Positions 31,101 to 39,797 of a stretch of DNA of 64,000 bases are shown here, piece by piece. Under the pieces are notes generated by a model. It saw only the letters and a list, made by a program, of their open reading frames with translations, did not search any database and was not told the origin of the DNA. Within the stretch, counting starts at the first letter, position 1; every line of letters starts with the position of its first letter. The DNA lies in assembly GCF_000026365.1 (NCBI RefSeq), contig NC_012991.1, positions 1,116,001-1,180,000 of the forward strand, in the 5' to 3' direction. Made by a program: the position numbers and the translations under genes. Source of the DNA: Zygosaccharomyces rouxii (taxonomy: Eukaryota; Ascomycota; Saccharomycetes; Saccharomycetales; Saccharomycetaceae).

Positions 31101-33051
31101 CGCAATGAATCGTTTCAGTACAATTCTCGCTGTTAGAGATTCAGAGTTGGCGAGAATCCCGAGAAGTTTGTTTGAACTTTTGGCTTTAGAATACCCATCT
31201 ATTATGATTCGTGTCTCAAGATTAGTGGCAAGAAAGATCTTGGCAACTCAAAAATCAGGTTCTAATCCACCACCTAAATTGGTTGGTGGCAGTGGCGGTA
31301 AATACGACTTCAATGCGACGATTCCACCTACAAAGGCAACCCTTGGTCAAAGAAAACACATTCACAACAGTTCTACAGGTTCTATCACCTTTAGAACGAT
31401 TGCTATTTTGCCTATCACTTCTGGTTTGCCTGTAGAAGCATTTGCCATGAAATTGGTGCAAGCATTTAAGAGAGTGGGACGTTCCACTATAGGATTAAAT
31501 CAACGTACCGCTCTGTCTCACTTGGGTCGCCATGCATTCGATAGATTGGCTAAATTAAAGCAAAGTGGATATTTCGCTGAATTGGAAGATATGTTCCAAA
31601 CTGTTGTTTATATCGCTGATACTCCCGTGAATTCTAGTTGGACTAAGACTTGTATTGCTCAAGGTGACTGTATCCTTTTGCTTGCTGATGCTACAGCATT
31701 TCCTGAGATTGGGGAATATGAAAAGCTGTTATTGAAAACGAGAACTACTGCCAGAACTGAACTTATCCTATTGCATCCTGAAAGATACGTGGAACCTGGT
31801 TTAACTCATAGGTGGTTGAGGCATAGAACCTGGATTGATTCTCAGCATCATGTCCAATTTGCTGTGAATCCACTGGATACGGAATCTGCCACCAAAGGTG
31901 AAGGATTAAACGTTGGTGCACTTGGTCTTGTGGATAAATTCATTCAAACTGAATTCAGTAAAAGGACTCAGGAAAATATTTCAAAATTGGTTCCTAATTC
32001 CATCAAGGCTCATGTTGAGAACCTCTCGTCTCGCTTTATGAACAGGAAGCGTCAAATTTACACTCCTGTGTACTCTCACAAGAATGATTTCTTAAGACTG
32101 GCAAGAATTCTTTCAGGTAAAGCGATTGGACTTGTCCTTGGTGGTGGCGGTGCTAGAGGTATTAGCCATCTTGGATTTTTAAAAGCAATTGAAGATCAAG
32201 GTATACCAATTGACATGATCGGTGGTACCTCGATTGGTGCATTTGTCGGTGGTCTATATGCCAAGGATTACGATCTGGTTCCCATTTATGGACGTGTGAA
32301 AAAATTCGCTGGTAGAATATCATCCATTTGGAGAATGGCTACTGATTTAACTTGGCCTGTTACATCTTATACGACTGGTCACGAATTTAATCGTGGTATA
32401 TGGAAAACATTTGGTGACGTGAGAATTGAGGATTTTTGGGTTCAATATTATTGTAATTCGACAAACATTACAGAATCTGTACAAGAGATACATTCATCTG
32501 GTTATGCATGGAGATACGTTAGAGCATCGATGTCATTAGCTGGGTTATTACCACCATTGGAAGACAAAGGGTCGATGTTATTAGATGGTGGTTATTTAGA
32601 TAACTTGCCTGTGTGGGAGATGAAAGCTCGTGGTTGTGATACAATTTTTGCCGTTGATGTTGGTTCAGTCGATGATAGAACTCCTATGCAATACGGTGAT
32701 TCATTAAACGGGTTCTGGATCGTAATTAATCGTTGGAATCCATTTTCATCTCATCCAAACATCCCAAATATGGCAGAAATTCAAATGAGATTGGGGTATG
32801 TTGCATCTGTCAATGCATTGGAGAAGGCAAAACAAACTTCAGGTGTTATTTATGTCAGACCACCAATTGAAGATTATGCGACTTTAGATTTTAATAAATT
32901 TGAGGAGATTTACGACGTCGGAGCTGACTATGGCCACTCGTTCCTCAGTGAATTAAGTGCACAAGGTAAAATGCCTGATATTCCGGGTTCTCAATCCAAT
33001 CAGGAAGGTGATTCTCCAGAATATTTCCTACGCAGAAGAAACAGCATTTAA
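28114..33051 (+). CDS. NTE1: Lysophospholipase NTE1 (patatin-like phospholipase B)
   Basis: A 1645-residue protein, near the 1679 residues of S. cerevisiae Nte1. Two hydrophobic segments (about residues 52-90 and 95-125) anchor it in the endoplasmic reticulum. Cyclic-nucleotide-binding-like domains follow, one interrupted by acidic and serine-rich inserts near residue 260-400, others near 790-910 and 930-1040. The patatin domain shows the oxyanion loop GGGGARG (about residue 1343), the nucleophile serine in GTSIG (about 1371) and the catalytic aspartate in DGGY (about 1491). Nte1 deacylates phosphatidylcholine to glycerophosphocholine. It neighbours CAR2 on the same strand. Confidence 0.97.
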   Translation: MNIGNHTRIQPLRGSTTVPSFVPNRQSSSERQSVANQHGGGGASPTSQGWFFDNILNATWVISYFLIGSTRYFTRWSFYVITVCLLRLPKWFFLSTNQFHLTISFPTFLILSMITTYLIYCLMKEQVLSQYKTLSSDDLDSDDGETIHKSSSVTSIKDEKPEKFNPRDQLRYGKHDKDEESLASSYLDQFLSAIRIFGYLEKPVFHDLTKNMKTQKLDEGEILLLDNSVGFSIVVEGTLQIYHKVEQEKEFVDSNDNYATRENDTESLSGEDHEFTAESDADLADSEADENSLNFIELKNGLGKFQLLNSVKQGNPVSSLVNILNLFTSANKAGDLWGGKTSNDDNNKAIHFNSPFKYENNWINHESRNSSTSTTPPPGLNKGHTSDDEAELMRTYSETDSMPQNLMPKVIACASTDCTIAIIPPQAFAKLTAKYPRSASHIIQMILTRLYRVTFQTAHDYLGLTREIMDMEVLLNNSVSYEIPFYLKETVIRKLKNERKRDDFASKTRIEDQKKDKKAQNIDATNANAQREKVTHLKPHPSHYNPANTNLRGSRHVVLDSRDHLNPGDLLSSVPLLRKESMNPASSATQDSVSIAAPSPPDSIPSSQIGPSSNSSKSSSKIIQKPCHSSTVLTDSGSHRHSRHEPGSSHSNLNVDVDDDIKNRSFSAVEEETEESAVKMALVEAMFAYLGISKDNMRLPSVATSNNVSDDFGGLHKSSGLTPNTSSSLSLSSYAAASNSGGGGTSYTSVLRILPSDYAKTSKKTKPRKKSEYKEEISPKLTFESAKDEFAQGIQLLYFRQGTTIVEQNRKGKGLFYVMSGKIAVTTGQKDSQNAAGQQILDSEQHETVLYTVCAGGIAGYLSSLIGYKSFVNLKAKTDCYVGFLPSQVLERLCDKYFMMYLRITETLTSLLSPRLLKLDHALEWIHLSASDTLFNQGDPANGIYVILSGRLRQLQKTVPNPKGDETVSRSLDNEDLEVLGELAQGESFGEVEVLTAMNRFSTILAVRDSELARIPRSLFELLALEYPSIMIRVSRLVARKILATQKSGSNPPPKLVGGSGGKYDFNATIPPTKATLGQRKHIHNSSTGSITFRTIAILPITSGLPVEAFAMKLVQAFKRVGRSTIGLNQRTALSHLGRHAFDRLAKLKQSGYFAELEDMFQTVVYIADTPVNSSWTKTCIAQGDCILLLADATAFPEIGEYEKLLLKTRTTARTELILLHPERYVEPGLTHRWLRHRTWIDSQHHVQFAVNPLDTESATKGEGLNVGALGLVDKFIQTEFSKRTQENISKLVPNSIKAHVENLSSRFMNRKRQIYTPVYSHKNDFLRLARILSGKAIGLVLGGGGARGISHLGFLKAIEDQGIPIDMIGGTSIGAFVGGLYAKDYDLVPIYGRVKKFAGRISSIWRMATDLTWPVTSYTTGHEFNRGIWKTFGDVRIEDFWVQYYCNSTNITESVQEIHSSGYAWRYVRASMSLAGLLPPLEDKGSMLLDGGYLDNLPVWEMKARGCDTIFAVDVGSVDDRTPMQYGDSLNGFWIVINRWNPFSSHPNIPNMAEIQMRLGYVASVNALEKAKQTSGVIYVRPPIEDYATLDFNKFEEIYDVGADYGHSFLSELSAQGKMPDIPGSQSNQEGDSPEYFLRRRNSI

Positions 33052-33213
33052 ATCTCACAGTCATTACATTACGATGTACATTATTATTATGATTATTATT
33101 GTTACATAAAAAGCATTTTGTCATTGGTCTTTTTTACAATATATGTACATTTTAGGATACATCTAGTATACAATCGTTTTATTCGGTTTAATTCTAATTC
33201 ATTCTAGCTTAAT

Positions 33214-33471
33214 CTATTCATCATCAGAGGCGGCAGTAATGAGGGTTACACTATCACCTCTAACAAAGACCATTTCTGAACTTTTTTCGGTAGATTTCAA
33301 TTCACCGTCAACCAATTCATATATCGATTCGACTGCATCACTGAGTACAATGTTACAATGTGAATCAAAAGCCTGTAGAGTTCCCGTTAGCTCTCTAGCT
33401 CCACGTAATTTAACGTAGACTCTTTCATCCAAATTTAGTTTTAGAAGATCTAGTGGAGCATCCAACGACAT
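33214..33471 (-). CDS. LSM3: Lsm3, Sm-like RNA-binding protein
   Basis: An 85-residue Sm-fold protein (S. cerevisiae 89). Sm1 is seen in [23 protein letters not shown] and Sm2 in MVFVRGDSV. It is a subunit of both the Lsm1-7 ring, which drives decapping and mRNA decay in the cytoplasm, and the Lsm2-8 ring, which binds U6 snRNA. The ATG at 33471 gives [18 protein letters not shown], aligning with the known N-terminus; the longer frame to 33483 begins with TTG and is not used. It is convergent with NTE1. Confidence 0.97.
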   Translation of the reverse strand: MSLDAPLDLLKLNLDERVYVKLRGARELTGTLQAFDSHCNIVLSDAVESIYELVDGELKSTEKSSEMVFVRGDSVTLITAASDDE

Positions 33472-34639
33472 TTTCAAATCCAAAGAACCTAGCTGATCTC
33501 AAGAAGTGGGAACTTTGATATTAAGCCTTCTTAATCCAATTTTTTCATCAAAGATTGGTTGACCATCCTTTAGAAATGGACTTGTTTAGTTCTTATGTTG
33601 AACAAAGTAATTTCATACGAAAAATGGAAAACCTATAATAAATTTAATGAACGGATAATTATAATAATAGTCATAGTGTTATATTGGTAGTGGCGGTAAT
33701 AGTAACAGTAGATTTTCTTGGAGAATTTTTAAGGATTTTTTGGTATGCTTTTTTTTTTTTTTTTTTTGAAATTTGTATGTCAATTAGAAAATATATTGAT
33801 TTTTAGCGGTCTAATTCTGGGATATTTCAGGATAAGCATTGGTTTAAAATATCTAGTGGATAAGATTTGTTGGTATACTTGAAATTGAGCAGTCTCCCAG
33901 ACGTAAAAGTGCTTTATCTTTGAGTATTATGTATTTTACTCTGTGTGTCGTGCTCTGTTCCTGGGTTCGAACCTTATGAGGAGTGCAAGTACTGGAAGAT
34001 TATTATAATTGAGAAAAGCTTACTTACAGTATCAGTTGAGAGGAGTATTATAAACAAGTAAGTGGATTTTTACTTATCAAAATTCTTTGGTGACGTGAAC
34101 TTCCAGGTATGTTCTTGTGACGGCAACTGCAATGTAGCGTCAGTAAAACAAAACATGAAAATGAATAAAAATTGTTTTGAGAAATAAGTTCGAAGAACTG
34201 TAATTTTTAGAAATACCGTTAACATCAGGCAATATTATTTATCAGAGATAATACTGTATTGTACTGTACGAATCTCATTATTACAATTTTTTCAGCAATT
34301 ATATTGATGTTAATAGCGATTTCGACCCATATATTTGATATTTTCGGCAATTGACATGTATTGAGCCCTCGTAGAGCCGATAAAATAAATATTTTCCCTC
34401 CTTTTATATGTGAAAAATTCAGTAAAAATAATCTTAGCTCTAAAACGCTCGAGCACCAACATTTCAGCGGCTAATATTGAATATTTCAAAACTTCTAGGG
34501 TGTCCGAAAGTCCGGGGTTACGTCGGACACATATGAAATTCTATGTGAAAAAAAATTTAGCTTATTATCAACTGAAATTAAATCATACAATTGAAATATT
34601 CAAAGGCATTCGTCGACAAGGTCAAGGACTCATCTCCCA
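33472..34639. other. LSM3-MRPL4 gene-free stretch
   Basis: At 1168 bp this is the longest stretch without a protein gene. It contains an 18-base T-run near 33749-33767; a possible Pol III internal promoter with an A-box match TAGTGGATAAG (33854-33864) and a B-box match GGTTCGAACC (33964-33973), followed by T5 near 34066; and a perfect 8-bp inverted repeat GTGTCCGA/TCGGACAC (34500-34530). Small open frames at its right end overlap the MRPL4 start in another frame and look like chance. Confidence 0.5.
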
Positions 34640-35587
34640 ATGTTATTCCAAAGAGGTCTTTCCACTACTGCAAGAGTCTCTGCAAGGACGAAGTTTACTA
34701 GACCTAAACCAAAGCCACCAAAGAGGCAAAATGTCAGACCTCCAACACAAACAACCCATCACGACAATACATTGAGAATCCAAGCGCCAATTCCACCTTC
34801 AGCAGCTAATATACAATGTCCTGATGATCATCCATTGTGGCAATTCTTTGCTGATAAAAAATTTATGAGATCTCCAGAGGAATTAGACGTCCATTCTAGA
34901 CCATGGAGTGTCCCCGAATTGAGAAGGAAATCGTTTGAAGATTTACATTCCCTTTGGTATACCTGTCTAAAGGAAAGAAATATTCTAGCTAGAGAGAACC
35001 ATCTTCTAAGAAATGCAGTTGGTGGTCAACAAGAATTTTTTGAACAAGTAGCAGAAAGAGTGAGGACTACAATGTGGAGGATTAGACATGTTCTTAGTGA
35101 ACGTGATTGGGCTTTCCGTAATGCGCAAGAAGCCTTTAGCGTTGAAAAGGAATCATTCGTTAAGGATTTTGAGAAAGAATTTTTAGAACTATCACAAGAA
35201 CAAGATGGAGAAGCCTTCGAAAGGTTATCACGTTTCCAACACGCAATCTTTGGTATCAATGAATTTATTGATGAAAATTTAGTCGACAGAAGATTTGTGG
35301 AGGGTCTAAAATACGTAGCGACTTTAAAATTAAGGAAATTTGCCTCCAGAGATGAAGAATTACTAAATTTCCTTGCACAATGTCCAGATCAAGGGATATT
35401 AGATGTTGGTGAAGCATTTGTGCTCTTCACTAGTGAACATAAGTTGGAAAGTGTTAAAGAGGCCTGTGATGCAATTAAAGAGTTAAGAGAAAGGGGAAAC
35501 TACGTGCCCAGATCAGAAGAAGTGGATACCGTTACTCAATATATTCAAAGATTAGCACAGGCTCAATTGGAATCACCAGCACTTTAA
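34640..35587 (+). CDS. MRPL4: Mitochondrial ribosomal protein uL29m
   Basis: A 315-residue protein matching S. cerevisiae Mrpl4 (319). The N-terminus MLFQRGLSTTARVSARTKF is rich in Arg, Ser and Thr without acids, a mitochondrial targeting sequence. The conserved core includes CPDDHPLWQFF, RPWSVPELRRKSFEDLHSLWY (in parts) and RENHLL, the uL29 helical region. It belongs to the large subunit of the mitochondrial ribosome, near the peptide exit tunnel. The ATG at 34640 is the first in frame. It is convergent with OGG1, leaving 62 bp. Confidence 0.95.
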   Translation: MLFQRGLSTTARVSARTKFTRPKPKPPKRQNVRPPTQTTHHDNTLRIQAPIPPSAANIQCPDDHPLWQFFADKKFMRSPEELDVHSRPWSVPELRRKSFEDLHSLWYTCLKERNILARENHLLRNAVGGQQEFFEQVAERVRTTMWRIRHVLSERDWAFRNAQEAFSVEKESFVKDFEKEFLELSQEQDGEAFERLSRFQHAIFGINEFIDENLVDRRFVEGLKYVATLKLRKFASRDEELLNFLAQCPDQGILDVGEAFVLFTSEHKLESVKEACDAIKELRERGNYVPRSEEVDTVTQYIQRLAQAQLESPAL

Positions 35588-35649
35588 GCCCGATTTTTTT
35601 TCGTGTATATAGTCTTTATTATAAATATTATGCTTATGCTGTTACCTAC

Positions 35650-36771
35650 TCAATTTGAAGTAGCTTTAATTTCTACCATTCTCTTTTCAGAGTGTTCTTG
35701 TATCCCATCCGGTCCCAATTCAGTCTCCTCCGTTTTAACCAGTTTCCTTCTCTTAATTTCTCCTGTACTAGTAGTGCCGCTTGTCTTACCAACCTCATTG
35801 GTAAACAGAATTCCCTGGGCCCAACCTGCACGCGGTCCCCATAATTCCAAAAACATTAACCTAATTGCATCTAATTCTAAATTAATCTTTTTACGGGTGA
35901 TAGGTAGTTCCTTATATTTCTCAGACAACTTTTTTAACTGCTCTTTCTTGGCCTGAAACTTATAGTCTCTCTTGGCGATTCTTCCAACATGAACATCTAC
36001 TGGTACTACTTGATCCATCCTTAGTCCCATGAGACAAACACAATCTGCTACTTTAGGTCCAATGCCTTGATAACTCATCAGATGCTCTCTCATCTGTTCG
36101 TATGTCAGTTTTGAATTTAAGTCTTCCAAAAATCCTGTATCACTTTTAAAACCAGCATCTGTTTTATCTTGGACCATTTTCTTTGCGGTCTCAATAATAA
36201 ATTTGGCCCTGTATCCAAATCCTAATTCTCTCAGTTGCGTCTCTGAAGCTTTCTCGACCAGTTCATCACTTGTGGGGAAAGAATAAAAATCCAACGAATC
36301 CATTGTACCAATCTTATTACCATAATGAATACATAGATTCGAGCACATTTTTGTAATCCTCGAGATATTGTTATTGCTCGAGCATATGAATGATACCAAA
36401 GTTTCCCAAGGCTCTTGGCCTAACATCCTCATACCATGAGGCGTAATCTCTTCGAATCTGGCGTCTCTTTTCTGCCAGTCTGAATAGTGCAACTCTTGCA
36501 ACGGTATATCAAGCCTAAAATATCTAATTAGATGATCTTTGAGTGTCTTCAGCTCACACGACTCGTTCAGACTAGCAAACTCCAGGATGTGATCTTCTGG
36601 TTGTCTTAGAACCACTACAGAATAGCTATTGTCATTACCAACTTTCATACTAGTGGCATATCGTTCCTCAGACTCGTTGAGAACCCAGCGAAAAGCTTGC
36701 CCAGCTTGTAAAACATTACTTATACATAATTCACCCTTCGGTAGAACAATTTGGCCATATTTAAGCATCAT
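35650..36771 (-). CDS. OGG1: 8-oxoguanine DNA glycosylase/AP lyase
   Basis: A 373-residue enzyme (S. cerevisiae Ogg1, 376) that removes 8-oxoguanine opposite cytosine. The helix-hairpin-helix GPD motif is seen as SYQGIGPKVADCVCL, with the Schiff-base lysine at about residue 242, followed by PVDVHV with the catalytic aspartate near residue 261. The N-terminus LCISNVLQAGQAFRW is typical of the family. The longer open frame to 36891 starts with TTG, so I take the ATG at 36771 (an adjacent ATG at 36768 is also possible). It is divergent from PIF1, a second genome-maintenance gene, over 333 bp. Confidence 0.96.
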   Translation of the reverse strand: MMLKYGQIVLPKGELCISNVLQAGQAFRWVLNESEERYATSMKVGNDNSYSVVVLRQPEDHILEFASLNESCELKTLKDHLIRYFRLDIPLQELHYSDWQKRDARFEEITPHGMRMLGQEPWETLVSFICSSNNNISRITKMCSNLCIHYGNKIGTMDSLDFYSFPTSDELVEKASETQLRELGFGYRAKFIIETAKKMVQDKTDAGFKSDTGFLEDLNSKLTYEQMREHLMSYQGIGPKVADCVCLMGLRMDQVVPVDVHVGRIAKRDYKFQAKKEQLKKLSEKYKELPITRKKINLELDAIRLMFLELWGPRAGWAQGILFTNEVGKTSGTTSTGEIKRRKLVKTEETELGPDGIQEHSEKRMVEIKATSN

Positions 36772-37104
36772 TTTGAGCTTAATGGTGTGGATTAAGTAGT
36801 CGCGATGAGCATGGTTGGAATTTTTCAGACGTGTAGCGCGTTTCTCTTCCAAAGGAAAAATCAACACTATAGAAACTATCAACAGTTTCAAGATTTAAAG
36901 GTGGAAAGGTCATTTCTGGGCTTATAGACTATCTATTTCAATTAATTTGAGCAGTTCTAGGGTTATTATCCCTCTTTTCGCTTCTCAAAAGCAGCTGATT
37001 TGGATTTAATCACATTAGATCAACTTGAGATTTGCCAAAGGAGAGTGTGATAGAATCCATACGGCGGTTTAATCAATCGTTTACTCTCTGGTTGGACTTT
37101 GTAT
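36772..37104. promoter_or_regulatory. OGG1-PIF1 divergent promoter region
   Basis: These 333 bp must drive both OGG1 and PIF1. I see no exact MluI cell-cycle box or other strong site, and no RNA gene. Confidence 0.4.
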
Positions 37105-39699
37105 ATGGTTCTTTGCCGTCTAAGACTATTCACTAAGGTTTGCATCATTCCTCAGATACCAATTGCCTCAAGGTTGACGCACTTTAGACCAAGATTTGGA
37201 ATGATATACAGAAGTTCCTCATCTTTATCACAATCATCAAATTCATTTAAACGATTAAAACTATCACATCCAGAATATGATGAATTAGATAAACTTTTAT
37301 CAGACTCTGACGGTTGGGAAGATATCGCGGAAGTTAAGCTTAAAGAATCATCGAACAATAATAATAGCAATAATAACGATAAAGATTACGATGATGATGA
37401 TGATTCTTTGATTGAACTATTTGAAAGACCCCTGACTAAAGACCCACCGAAATCCTTATTAGGTGCCTCCAGTAAATCGCGATCAAATCTCCCGTTTAAA
37501 AGTCCAGTAATTCCCAATGGGACTAAAAACCTGGAACCATTGGGTGCTAGTACTCAAAAGACTGTCTTCCCACATCAGGAACAATATAAGGAGGAGCATC
37601 CCAAAGAAGAACCTAATAAAGATGTCAAACAAGAAGTGAAAGATGAACAAGAAAGTGTGAAACAAGAGGATTCTAAAGTGGATGAATCTAGTATACATAT
37701 GGTAGAGGAAAAGAAGAAGGTACAATATGGTGAGAAATTTGCATTGTTAACTCAAAGGGAAGGATTTTCAGATACTGAAAGTTTAAGCGCTAAATTGAAC
37801 TTAGCACCCTCTACTAAAGTTGTCGTTCCAATTAGGTTGAGTAAAGAGCAAGAAGATGTGATTCATTTAGCTAAGGCAGGTCACAACATCTTTTACACTG
37901 GTAGTGCAGGTACTGGTAAATCTGTGCTTTTGCGTGAAATGATTAAAGTTCTTAAAAGCACGTTTGGTTCAGATGGTGTTGCCATAACTGCATCCACGGG
38001 GCTGGCGGCTTGTAACATTGGAGGTATAACGGTTCATTCATTTGCAGGTGTTGGTTTAGGCAATGGTGAAGCTGATAAGTTGTGTAAAAAGGTGAGACGA
38101 TCTAAAAAACATGTACGTCGTTGGCAAGAAGTATCTGCATTAGTTATTGATGAAATCTCAATGTTGGATGGTGAATTATTGGATAAATTAAATTATATTG
38201 CAAAAAAGATAAGGCGAAGTGACCTACCATTTGGTGGTATTCAACTTATATTTTGTGGTGATTTTTTTCAACTACCACCCGTTAATAAAAATGATGATAA
38301 GCAAACTAAATTTGCATTTGAATCCACTATTTGGAAAGATGGTATAGATGTGACTATTATGTTGGAAAAAGTCTTTAGACAACAAGGTGATACAAAATTT
38401 GTGGAAATGTTAAACAAAATGAGATTGGGCCAAATTGACGAGGACACTGAAATGGAGTTTAAAAGATTGAATAGACCATTGCCTGAAGATGAAATTATAC
38501 CGGCAGAGTTATACAGTACGAGACATGAAGTTGAAAGGGCCAATAATTTTAGGTTAAAAGGGTTGCCTGGTAAAATACACCTTTATCATGCTATAGATGG
38601 TGGTTCTTTAGAAGATCAAAGTCTAAAGGACAAATTGTTGCAAAATTTCCTTGCACCAAAGGAACTCAGTTTGAAAGTTGGCGCCCAGGTTATGATGATC
38701 AAAAACATTGATGCTTCGTTGGTCAATGGATCCTTAGGTAAGGTGATTGATTTCATGGATCCTGAGACATACATGTTTTACGACACTATCGTCAAGCATC
38801 CTGAGATTGATAGTGATAGTTTGGAAGGCCTTAGGGATCCTGAATTTCGAAAAAGATATTTCAAAGAACAAAAAATGTATGAAGATGATGAACAACAAGT
38901 ACGGAATAAAGGATTGAAAGATGCATTTTCCAAAAATGGATTAGAAGAACCATCTTTTGAATTAGGTGATACAATTTTTGATTTTTTAAAAAACTCGGCT
39001 TCTGATGGTGAAGAAGAAAGATCGAATATAGAGAGGAAAATGAATTTGATACAGGAAATCCATAAAAGTTCCAAATCGGGAAGAAAGTTGCCACTTGTGA
39101 GGTTTAAAACAACTGATGCCGGTTCAAGAACAGTTTTGGTAGAACCTGAAGATTGGGCCATTGAAGATGAGAATGAGAAACCACTTGTCTCGCGAGTTCA
39201 ATTGCCGCTGATGCTTGCATGGTCACTGTCCATCCACAAATCTCAGGGACAAACACTACCTAAAGTCAAAGTGGATTTAAGAAGAGTTTTCGAAAGGGGA
39301 CAAGCTTATGTTGCTTTATCAAGAGCAGTTTCACGGGACGGATTACAGGTTCTAAATTTCGACAAAACTAGGATTAAAGCACATCAAAAAGTCATTGATT
39401 TTTACTCTACGCTATCTTCAGCGGAGCAGGCAATCAAGGCAATCGAATCTTCAGGCGCAGCAAAGAAAAAGGGAAGACAGAGAAGATTAGACTTTGCCCC
39501 AGATCGTCCAGTAGGTCATAGGAGAACCAAGGACTCGAAATCAAACTCAGCAACTCCTGCTCCTGTTGTTCCGGATAGAATAATGTCTATGCTTAAACGC
39601 AAGACGGAGAAACAACCGTCCGGGAATGAATCTAATGGGATGCCATTATTCAAATCTGATGTTGATGTAGAAAATCTCGATGATAGAAACATGTTTTGA
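37105..39699 (+). CDS. PIF1: Pif1 5'-3' DNA helicase
   Basis: An 864-residue superfamily 1B helicase (S. cerevisiae Pif1, 859). Walker A is GSAGTGKS (about residues 266-273), Walker B is [10 protein letters not shown], motif III contains GDFFQLPPV, and motif VI is in VALSRAVS. The Pif1 signature lies between motifs II and III. The N-terminus is basic and free of acids, a mitochondrial targeting sequence, and an ATG about 33 codons downstream (GMIYRSS) could start a nuclear form, as known for S. cerevisiae. Pif1 unwinds G-quadruplexes, removes telomerase from ends and maintains mitochondrial DNA. The codon at 37099 is TTG, so the ATG at 37105 is used. Confidence 0.96.
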   Translation: MVLCRLRLFTKVCIIPQIPIASRLTHFRPRFGMIYRSSSSLSQSSNSFKRLKLSHPEYDELDKLLSDSDGWEDIAEVKLKESSNNNNSNNNDKDYDDDDDSLIELFERPLTKDPPKSLLGASSKSRSNLPFKSPVIPNGTKNLEPLGASTQKTVFPHQEQYKEEHPKEEPNKDVKQEVKDEQESVKQEDSKVDESSIHMVEEKKKVQYGEKFALLTQREGFSDTESLSAKLNLAPSTKVVVPIRLSKEQEDVIHLAKAGHNIFYTGSAGTGKSVLLREMIKVLKSTFGSDGVAITASTGLAACNIGGITVHSFAGVGLGNGEADKLCKKVRRSKKHVRRWQEVSALVIDEISMLDGELLDKLNYIAKKIRRSDLPFGGIQLIFCGDFFQLPPVNKNDDKQTKFAFESTIWKDGIDVTIMLEKVFRQQGDTKFVEMLNKMRLGQIDEDTEMEFKRLNRPLPEDEIIPAELYSTRHEVERANNFRLKGLPGKIHLYHAIDGGSLEDQSLKDKLLQNFLAPKELSLKVGAQVMMIKNIDASLVNGSLGKVIDFMDPETYMFYDTIVKHPEIDSDSLEGLRDPEFRKRYFKEQKMYEDDEQQVRNKGLKDAFSKNGLEEPSFELGDTIFDFLKNSASDGEEERSNIERKMNLIQEIHKSSKSGRKLPLVRFKTTDAGSRTVLVEPEDWAIEDENEKPLVSRVQLPLMLAWSLSIHKSQGQTLPKVKVDLRRVFERGQAYVALSRAVSRDGLQVLNFDKTRIKAHQKVIDFYSTLSSAEQAIKAIESSGAAKKKGRQRRLDFAPDRPVGHRRTKDSKSNSATPAPVVPDRIMSMLKRKTEKQPSGNESNGMPLFKSDVDVENLDDRNMF

Positions 39700-39797
39700 G
39701 GAGTCTAATATATGGCTAAAAAAATGATAAGATCTAGGAAAACTGAGAAGTTTTCAAATGCATTTATATAGAGTATTAATTATAATGGTTTTACGAT

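Noticed and set aside
33854..33990. A tRNA gene around the A/B-box matches
   Set aside because: The T stem around GGTTCGAACC has mismatches and no acceptor or anticodon stem can be formed at the right distance.
34410..34775. Open frame of 121 codons overlapping the MRPL4 start
   Set aside because: It overlaps MRPL4 in another frame, lacks any recognisable motif, and its second half is the shifted reading of MRPL4.
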